Source: Strobilurus pachycystidiatus
Taxonomy: Eukaryota > Basidiomycota > Agaricomycetes > Agaricales > Physalacriaceae
Reading direction: 5' to 3'
NCBI GenBank assembly: GCA_019915135.1
Contig: JAHLMK010000054.1
Span: 1-26,289, forward strand
Length of the DNA: 26,289 bases
Of this stretch, positions 19,588-26,289 are shown in pieces. Position numbers and translations under genes: made by a program. Each line of letters starts with the position of its first letter. The first letter of the stretch is position 1. The notes beneath the pieces were generated by a model. The model was not told the DNA's origin. It saw nothing but the letters and a program-made list of their open reading frames with translations, and did not search any database.

Positions 19588-20759
19588 CTAACCTGGAGGA
19601 AGCAAACTGGCATCAACGGCGTCGCTGATAATATCCTCGACCTCCTCCTCAGAAGAACGGTCCAAAGGAGTACGAGGCATAGCCATAAGACCTGAAGAAT
19701 GATTAGATATAACCGCGATGCTCAAGTCAGTGTAACTCGCCTGTGCGCGCAGCTTCCAAAACGCCGAAAGGCTTGACAAGGCTCAGGAAGGCTTCCACTC
19801 GACTTGTTTTGGCGGTGAGCTCGACGATCACACTGTGCGAGCTGACATCCACAATCTTAGCGCCGAACTGCGACGCAAGCAGAGATATGGAGTGAAGGTG
19901 TTGATGCTTCAACCTTAACGCTTGCGACGGCGTGAGGGGGATGTGGGTGTGTTCGGGCAGACCACTACGCTCGAAGTTGTGCGCCAAGGTAGCTTCGCGT
20001 TCCAACTTGGAAGGGTGGGGCTCGGCTGCCTGTTGACGCGGCTGGTGTGATGGTCCGCCGGTAAGTTGATCTTCGAGGTATTCAGGGCCGAGGATGGAGA
20101 CTTTGACGAGAAGTAGCTCCCGCTCAATAGTTTTGGTGTTGGTGTAATCGAGGACCGCCCATACAGGAACCTAGGGGGTATGAGACGAGAAAGTCGAGTC
20201 AAGCAAAAACACAAACGAGATCTTCCAGCTGTCTTCGAGCTTGTTCGACGACACCATCTTGGCCCTTGAGGACGATACACATGCGACTGAGGTCGGCGAT
20301 TTCCGTGCTACATACGACCAAAGAGTCGATGTTGAATCCTCGTCCGGCCAAAATACCAGAAACACGAGAGAGAACACCGGGCTCGTTCTGCACGAGACAG
20401 TTCAGGACGTGTCTAGAGGGCGGTTGTCAATCATATCCGGGAAGTCGATGTAGTTCCCTGACTCACTTTTTGAACGGTTGCAAGCTCGGTGGAGGGGTAT
20501 TGTAAAGGATGTTGGTCACTGCCTCTTCCGCAGTCCTCGAGCGCGGCAGATCCATTGCTGGGAGGGGAGGCGGACGAGTTCGCTGGACACTTTTGTAATC
20601 CAAAGCCGATGTAGAATCATCAATAGGCTTCGGCGGCTGAGGAGCTTTGATAGGTGCGCTTTCGTCTCCATTATACCTCCGAGCCGTGGAAGACCACAGG
20701 CGCGTCGCAGACAGCGTTTTCGACGCTGCACGCGCGCGCAACGACAAGAGACTGGCCAT
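19588..20759 (-). CDS. ILV6: Acetolactate synthase regulatory (small) subunit, mitochondrial
   Basis: Exons (minus): 20467-20759, 20217-20412, 19741-20170 and 19588-19691 (1,023 nt, 340 residues). It activates and gives valine feedback to the catalytic Ilv2 subunit in mitochondria, at the first common step of branched-chain amino acid synthesis. The start MASLLSLRARAASKTLSATR is Arg- and Ser-rich with no acidic residues, as in a mitochondrial targeting peptide. An ACT domain covers about 99-163 (HVLNCLVQNEPGVLSRVSGI, GRGFNIDSLVV). The C-terminal ACT-like domain lies at about 236-312 and is followed by LMAMPRTPLDRSSEEEVEDI. The last intron (19692-19740) starts with GC, not GT: the donor is GCGAGT. 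The conserved frame requires it. Only 109 bp separate the start from the COG5 stop upstream, so the promoter is very short. A TGACTC core lies 15 bp before the ATG. Confidence 0.95.
19692..19740 (-). other. GC-AG intron in ILV6
   Basis: This 49-bp intron has donor GCGAGT and acceptor CAG. Joining ACA-G to GT-CTT gives the conserved RTGLMAMPRTP. The nearest GT donor (GTTACA) would shift the frame. GC donors are a known minority class of U2-type introns. Confidence 0.8.
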
Positions 20760-20773
20760 TGAGGTTAACGTTC

Positions 20774-20779
20774 GAGTCA
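20774..20779 (-). promoter_or_regulatory. Gcn4/CPC1-like TGACTC core upstream of ILV6
   Basis: TGACTC, the core of the TGASTCA site bound by Gcn4/CPC1 bZIP activators of amino acid genes, lies 15 bp before the ILV6 ATG. The seventh base is G, not A, and it is probably within the transcribed leader, so the case is weak. The pathway context makes it worth recording. Confidence 0.25.
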
Positions 20780-20868
20780 AGTAACTTTTAAGTCGCAGAA
20801 CATTTATCCGGGGTCTTATACGTAATCGAGAGATCTAATCTTATCTACAGTACGTCCCTGCGTATATG

Positions 20869-23800
20869 TCATGAATCTCGGGACATGGCATTGGCAAGGA
20901 CTTTGCGCGCCAGCTCAACGTACTCTGAGCTTTCAGAGTCAGCAGTTCCATCACTGTCGCGTAGTTTCTCCCAATGTGACAAGACTCCGTCCACCAGCGT
21001 CCAGGATTCCTCCTCAGTGTGTTCATCTACCCATCGGACATATTCGGACTCCTGCCATCCATGCAGGCTGTGGGGTAACGGGATGGGCGACCGAACTAAG
21101 ATATGGTGGAGGACTATCAATGGTGGTAGCCCAGCCGTATGTTGTGGTGAGGCGAGGTGTTGGTTGTCTAGAAACAGCAGTGGTCTGTGAAGAGATATGA
21201 GTGAATTTCATAATCACTAGACGGCATCACGTACCGCATAGCGCGAAGCATCTTATAATCCGCCCCAGTGGACTCCAGATTTCCACCGCGTTTTTCCTCC
21301 ACCAGAAAAGAACTTAACCCAAACTCAAGCTCGGTCATGTCGCTCGTCAATTGCAGCTTTCCCGTCTCGCCCAATGGCTTAACAATAGAAACATGTAGAA
21401 CGAAGGTCTTGATCACGAACTTGACCAGTTCCAGGACACTTCGAAATGAGTATTAGATTATATCACAGAAACCAAAACATAACTGACCGAGAGTGTTTCT
21501 CAGCTCCGATCGAGAACTTGCTGATAATCTCAGTCTTTATGAATGACAGACGTTCAACGAGATCCTTCATATATAGACTTGCGCCCCCCATCCCCGCCAT
21601 TGGGTCTGCCGACCGTCCAAAATCGAAACGATGTATCTTCGCGAGAATGGACCCTAATTCGCGACGAATCGCGGTGATTAAATCATTTACTATCCGGTCA
21701 TAGGTGCTGCGTATTTTCTGTTGACCAGGTTCGTGAAAGAAATGAAAAGAATCACAACGCCCTTACCTCCACATTTGGTTTAATGATACTGAACACGGTC
21801 TCGTTATGTTCTCCGCCGAGTTGGGAAAGTCGGGACCAGACATGATAGAGGAACGTGGCCAGTGAACCATTAATAACTTGTTGTGGCGTCGCGGTTGGCC
21901 CGACAAGGGTGAGGGCTGAACGATCTCGTGAGACCTAATCCGATGGTCAATTCAATATACATGATGCTGTAGGAAAACATTAATCTCACCAGCCCCTCTG
22001 ATCTTGCTGTGATCATGTCGAGAGTAGATGTTGCGTTCTTCGCTACAGCTTTCACGAGCAAAGGATCGAATCTGGCAGAATCCAATTCGTTGGACAGAGT
22101 CCGGGCAACGTTGATACCGTCGTTCATCCCAGGTGGTGTCCGTGTCCCGCCAGAGAAAGCCTGTCCCACGGATTCATTAAGTTTGGCAGTCGATCGCGTC
22201 AAGTAGAGTGACTCGAAATTGGACAATGCCCGCAGAATCAGCACGGTCTCAGGACTAACGGCGTTTGAGCATGTCATCGGACACGAGTACAGTAAGAATC
22301 ACCTTTGATAAGTATGCACGTATGTGGTATCTGTGTGAACAGCAATCTTGGCGAAGAACTCGTGAAACAGTCGTAACAATCGGGGATAGCCCGTGCTCAA
22401 AGTTTGCTGCAAAAACGTCGATGCTAAGTCGCCGAAATTAGAACGAGCATTCTACTACTACGATGAATTCGACTCACCCTTGGCTGATTCCCATGCGTGC
22501 TTTTCTAAAGCCCGAGCCAATGAAGTCCAAAATGTCGCACTAGGCTTGTTTTCTAATAACTGACGCTTTGGTTGAGAGGGTTCCGCTGGATGATTTCGGG
22601 GATAGCTACCTTCATAGCTTCGTCTAGAAACACGGCTTGTGTGGTCGTGTCCTTCTTCAGTTTCAGAACCTTCTCCAGCGTGTACACCTGGGCCAGAAAC
22701 AGTTAATGCTGAGCTGTGGATGCTGGAACACCTCAACGAACCTTGATACAACAATTCGACATTTGTTCAATCATACCCTCCAAGCGAGACCAAAGAGCAG
22801 CCGTCCATTGCGGAGCTGTCAGGTTTGTTGGTTCAGTTCTCACCCTGGACTTGTAAAGCGTGGAAGACGGTGAATTAATGGTTCCGGAATCTGAACGGAA
22901 GTCAGTGGGCAGTGAGTGTGGTCGGGTTCAGTTATTGACCTTTGGCAGCAGCATCTTTCGAAATCTGCGTCAGATCGAATGCCATACGAATCTGATATTC
23001 AACGGCCGTGGAGAGGTCCACAATAAGAGTTTGGACCACTTCTGGCAGGACGCGGAGATTGTACGCTGTTTGTAGGGACGAAGCTAACAGTGATTGATTC
23101 TGTAGACGGCATGAGTCTGTCGATAGATAGCATTCGACTGAAAGGAATGACCAAAGTGCTCAGGCCATTCAGAACCATATTCTGCATTTCGTTCGTGACC
23201 GTATCTCGTGCCTGCTCAATATAGGGAATGTGTGCTGCCACGACATTCACGGAGCGGAGCGAGATTTGAGATCCCAGATTGTCGTCGGAATCCGGAAGGG
23301 TGTCATCTATGAGAGAGCCTGGATTGCTGTGAGTCGCCAAAATAACTTCAGCGATAGATTGAGAAAGCACCTAGCTCGGCTATGCTGAGAGCCGCCTTCG
23401 CAATGATGCGTTCCTTGGCGTTCTCGTCATCCACTGCCGACGTAGTCTTGGGCTCCTCCGCTTTCGCGTCTTCCATGTCGGACATTTGAATTTCAAGACG
23501 GCGCGTGAGGGTGACATAGCGTGATGTCCGACGCAACATCTCAGAGGCTTGATGGAGCTTCTGCAGTCTCGATACATTTGCCTGGAGGGATTGGTACGGA
23601 ACGCGAACTTTGACGCGAAGTCTGGAGCCGTCATGAGTTTTGGTGAATGGGACGGCATGGGCAAGACGGACTTTTCCAGAGAGTTGTCGAGATCCGTGAG
23701 TCCGGAGCGTACAGATGTCAGCGAGCCTGTGAGCTCGTTAGCGCTGGCTGCCTGCGATAGAAGGTCTCGATGGTGGTTCGTGACCTGATGGCAATCATTG

Positions 23801-24091
23801 TCACTGAAGCGCCGCGGTAGACGTGTCAAATGACGGACCAAGGTTTTTATTTGCTTTGAGACGTCGTCAATGCCAAACGTTAGTTTGGAAATGGCGATAG
23901 ATATGTCCTCTTTGGCTGACGGTTCCGGGGCGACTAGCTTAGCAGATGATGTGGCGCGAAGGGAGTCGTACTGCTCGCCGGCGAGCACAGCGTTGGCATA
24001 ATCGTTAGCATCGAAGTCGTCACTAGCAAACACAGCATATTCTGAAGAATTGAGTGGGGAAATGAGACGGAAAAAGAGACATACCGGCCAT
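20869..24091 (-). CDS. COG5: Conserved oligomeric Golgi complex subunit 5
   Basis: Exons (minus): 24085-24091, 23839-24041, 23672-23784, 23371-23621, 23152-23318, 22940-23099, 22742-22890, 22610-22687, 22478-22559, 22303-22423, 21990-22254, 21767-21934, 21488-21717, 21235-21438 and 20869-21184. They total 2,514 nt, or 837 residues, the usual size for Cog5. Cog5 belongs to lobe B of the COG tether, which guides retrograde vesicles inside the Golgi. The N-terminus reads MAEYAVFASDDFDANDYAN. Then come the family's helical blocks: NHHRDLLSQAASANELTGSL, VRVPYQSLQANVSRLQKLH, a segment around LSTAVEYQIRMAFDLTQISK, and SNFESLYLTRSTAKLNESVG followed by QAFSGGTRTPPGM. The start codon sits in a 7-nt exon (ATGGCCG), the only way to give the conserved N-terminus an ATG. 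All 14 introns are GT-AG and 43-55 bp. Confidence 0.95.
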
Positions 24092-25046
24092 GGTCGCGTG
24101 TGGAAGGCCTCACTCAGGGTCCATGTGGCAAGCGCGCGGCACGTGATAAACTCTGTCGATGTGTGTCACTCAGGTGTCACTGTCAGTGTCGTCGAACTCT
24201 GTTGCATCCCCCGAGTCTCAACTTCAGCTTGATTTCACTGTGTCATTGTGTTGGAATAGGCAACGACTCCCAATCCGCGCTAACTTGATCGTTCTCCCTC
24301 TCGCGACGACGGCGTATATACTATTACTTGTAGCCCAATGTTGAAACTTCAAACCGTGACTTTCTGATACCAATTTTTTGACTGCGGTAAGTAGATGTAT
24401 GTAAGCTTCTTAGAGAATAGTGTTGTGTTTTCACAGCGTCGCGTTGCATACAATCTGCGCTATGCGTGGTGGAGCGCCCGCGGAACACTTCGGAACACCC
24501 TCAAAGACGGGGAACTTCTATGCCACAAAGCCTGCTAGATTTACGGATGCCAAATGCAACCATATCCCAGCAATCGTGTCTATCTTGCACAATTCCTTCT
24601 GGTAGCTCATGAGCGGGGCCAGTGCGCGGCAACTTCAATTACGGGCGGACGGGCCCTGAAAGTGACATCACGCATGTATAAAAAGCAGCAGCCGCGGCGG
24701 CAAACTGCCATCAACTTATGTCGTACTCTTACTATCATGGTGTCCCCGGCTGGGGAACAAACCAGGTTTGTCGCTCTAAGTCCTTTGTTAGGACCCCTTT
24801 CTGACTGGATCGCTCGATCTTCCAATCTGCTTCCGTTTGAACCCTTTCTCATACATTTAGTTCCAATTTGGTGCACCGCCTGCGCCTGCCTTTCAACCTC
24901 AGCCGTCATGTATTCAGTTCTCCCTTCCACAACCTACACGTTGTTGATGCCTTTCAAAAGGGGGTGGTGCAGATTATTACCGTGCGCACGTTGGGAGTTT
25001 GACGCAAAGCCCTGATCTGTGAGCATCTCAGTCTCTCTCTTCCCCC
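24092..25046. promoter_or_regulatory. Divergent intergenic region, COG5 and the gene at 25047
   Basis: This 955-bp gap lies between two divergent starts. A CACGTG core sits near 24140, about 50 bp upstream of COG5. A TATA-like box lies at 24677-24685 for the plus gene, with a TGACATCA (CRE-like) sequence just before it. The leader near 25030 is CT-rich. An open frame at 24554-25015 (plus) overlaps but has no recognisable content, so I leave it out. If the TATA box is used, the leader is over 300 nt and includes upstream ATGs. Confidence 0.5.
24677..24685 (+). promoter_or_regulatory. TATA box candidate for the gene at 25047
   Basis: TATAAAAAG lies 361 bp before the ATG at 25047. It is the best TATA match in the interval. 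The distance implies a long or spliced 5' leader, so the link to this gene is tentative. Confidence 0.4.
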
Positions 25047-26289
25047 ATGTCTCACACCACTCATCCTGGCCCTCTCCCACCCGCTCCTCTCTCTGCACCT
25101 CCCAGAGATCTCTACGGACACGCATGGAACAGAGTTCGAGACTTCAGAGACTACCAATCGGCGGCTGGGCCGAATATCGGTGTAGGCATGCATGAGGCCA
25201 GACACTGGCACCGCCGTGCGTACGGTGGCTTGGTACGTTTCTTTGCGCAGTGTCCGGTAATTGCGCTGACCTAGAAGTTCTTGTAGACTGAACTGAATCA
25301 ACTCATGCCCCCAGAAATGGGTCACGCTGCTGCTTATGAAGCCTATCGAACTTGGATCCATAACAGTTCGATATACGAGCCCTTGAGTGGCGAGATCGAA
25401 AGGCAGCGCGAGGGCCTCATTGGCATGGCCGTAGCCGAAGGTATCTCATTCGTCCTCGATCGTGATCATCTTTGACCATCGGCGTCTTTTAGCGACGCGT
25501 CTTCTGAGCTACACCTCGAGGAACATGGACCCGTATTCTCGGCAAACAGCCTGCGATTCCGCCGCTATGACGGCTACCATCTTGTTCTACGAAGTGCGTC
25601 CTTTCTGTTGCTGCTGTTTCAATCACTAAGCTGTGCTCGTTGCAGAGTCGAGGTAACCACGATGACGAATATCGTGGACGCAGCGGCTCCACATACGATG
25701 ATCCATACTCATACGACACCAACGTGATGTACCCGCGCCGTGGTCGCTCGTATTCGCGAGGCCGCGCCCATTCGCGAGCTCGTTCGCTCTCCGTCGGTAT
25801 ACCAATGGCCGGATCGGCTGGTGGCATGCCGATGCCCATTCCCACCGGTGGCGGCATCATGGGAACGCCATACCCAGGCCAAACGGGTTCTTATATGGGA
25901 CAACCGGGCTCGTATGCCGGACAGCCCGGATCTTATCCTGGGCAGTCCTATGTCGGGTCTCAATTCGGCGTGTGCCGGGTCGCAATATGGTGGTGGCTCA
26001 CAGTACGGTGGCGGCGGCTCCCAGTACGGCGGCGGCGGCTCCAGTACGGCGGCGGCGGCTCTCAGTACGGTGGCGGCGGCTCCCAGTACGGTGGGCGGCT
26101 CCCATTACGGTGGCGGGGGCTCTCCCTACGGCGGAGGAGGAGGAATGGCTCCCATGCCTGGAGGTTATGCTGGATCCGAACAACTTGGGTATGGAACTCC
26201 CTATCCAGGACAACAGTCTGGCGTGCCCATGGTCCTCCCAGGACGTGCTAGAATTATGTCCATGTCCGTTCCCTACGCGCCAATGGGCA
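25047..26289 (+). CDS. Hypothetical protein with Gly/Ser/Tyr/Gln-rich tail (3' partial)
   Basis: Exons are 25047-25232, 25287-25440, 25493-25593 and 25646 to beyond the window. The first part, DLYGHAWNRVRDFRDYQSAA, then MGHAAAYEAYRTWIHNSSIY and EGLIGMAVAEATRLLSY, looks like a helical domain I recall from uncharacterised Agaricomycete proteins. After it come an Arg/Ser-rich segment (RGRSYSRGRAHSRARS), a Met/Pro/Gly segment and repeats of GSYxGQPGSY type. From 25979 a 21-bp minisatellite encodes SQYGGGG units. The reading frame changes inside it: the frame that runs through exons 1-4 meets a stop at 26251, while a frame shifted by one stays open to the window end and reads sensible GGYAGSEQLGYGTPYPGQ. 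This implies indels, assembly error or a very short intron. Such tails are often disordered or self-associating. The function is unknown. Confidence 0.65.
25979..26130 (+). repeat. 21-bp coding minisatellite (SQYGGGG units)
   Basis: There are about seven head-to-tail units of TCCCAGTACGGCGGCGGCGG-C type. Most are 21 bp. The first is 18 bp, the fourth (26040-26059) is 20 bp and the sixth (26081-26099) is 19 bp. The 20- and 19-bp units change the frame by -1 and -2. Confidence 0.85.

Noticed and set aside
20760..20780. Upstream extension of Ilv6 to 20780
   Set aside because: The codon at 20778-20780 is TTG, not ATG. The first ATG, at 20759, opens a typical mitochondrial targeting peptide.
9314..24091. 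A functional gene cluster (secondary metabolism or defence)
   Set aside because: The neighbouring genes serve unrelated housekeeping or unknown roles, and no core biosynthetic or immune enzyme is present.
24554..25015. 153-codon plus-strand frame between COG5 and the gene at 25047
   Set aside because: It overlaps the TATA-like box and CT-rich leader of the next gene and its composition is not protein-like.
1..26289. tRNA genes, rRNA, CRISPR arrays or bacterial-type operons
   Set aside because: No tRNA B-box with matching arms, no rRNA stretch and no spaced direct repeats were seen. The gene structure is that of a eukaryote.

Overview
The window looks like nuclear DNA of a basidiomycete fungus, most likely an Agaricomycete. 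Genes are close together on both strands, and their coding regions are cut by many short introns (almost all 40-63 bp, GT-AG). Several exons are only 7-20 nt. The set of proteins is fungal: an HMT1/ATM-type ABC half-transporter, a DUF6533-type seven-helix protein, a BAR-SH3 adaptor, proteasome beta-4, Ilv6 and Cog5. I worked out exons by hand from splice signals and reading-frame continuity. For the ten complete gene models the exon lengths sum to a multiple of three.

Layout. 465-4702 (-): ABC half-transporter, 17 exons. 5286-8678 (+): a 1,097-residue coiled-coil protein of a lineage-expanded, probably transposon-derived family. 9314-10996 (-): DUF6533-like membrane protein, 13 exons. 11490-11795 (-): small unknown protein. 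12122-14560 (-): BAR-SH3 adaptor. 14938-15618 (+): proteasome beta-4 (PRE1), divergent from the BAR-SH3 gene, with a double TTAGGG motif just upstream. 16796-17539 (-): four-helix membrane protein. 18210-19422 (+): unknown 332-residue protein. 19588-20759 (-): acetolactate synthase regulatory subunit (ILV6). 20869-24091 (-): COG5, only 109 bp upstream of ILV6 on the same strand. 25047-26289 (+, cut by the window edge): an unknown protein with a Gly/Ser/Tyr/Gln-rich tail and apparent frame shifts in a 21-bp minisatellite.

How the genes relate. The conserved genes are unrelated housekeeping functions (vacuolar or mitochondrial transport, membrane curvature, protein breakdown, branched-chain amino acid synthesis, Golgi tethering). 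I see no biosynthetic or defence cluster. The least ordinary part is 4.7-9.1 kb, where the putative mobile-element gene lies between two copies of a 36-bp repeat in opposite orientation. Nothing here clearly amounts to a new biological system. The best leads are the element gene, the 36-bp repeat, the microexons and the telomere-like promoter motif.
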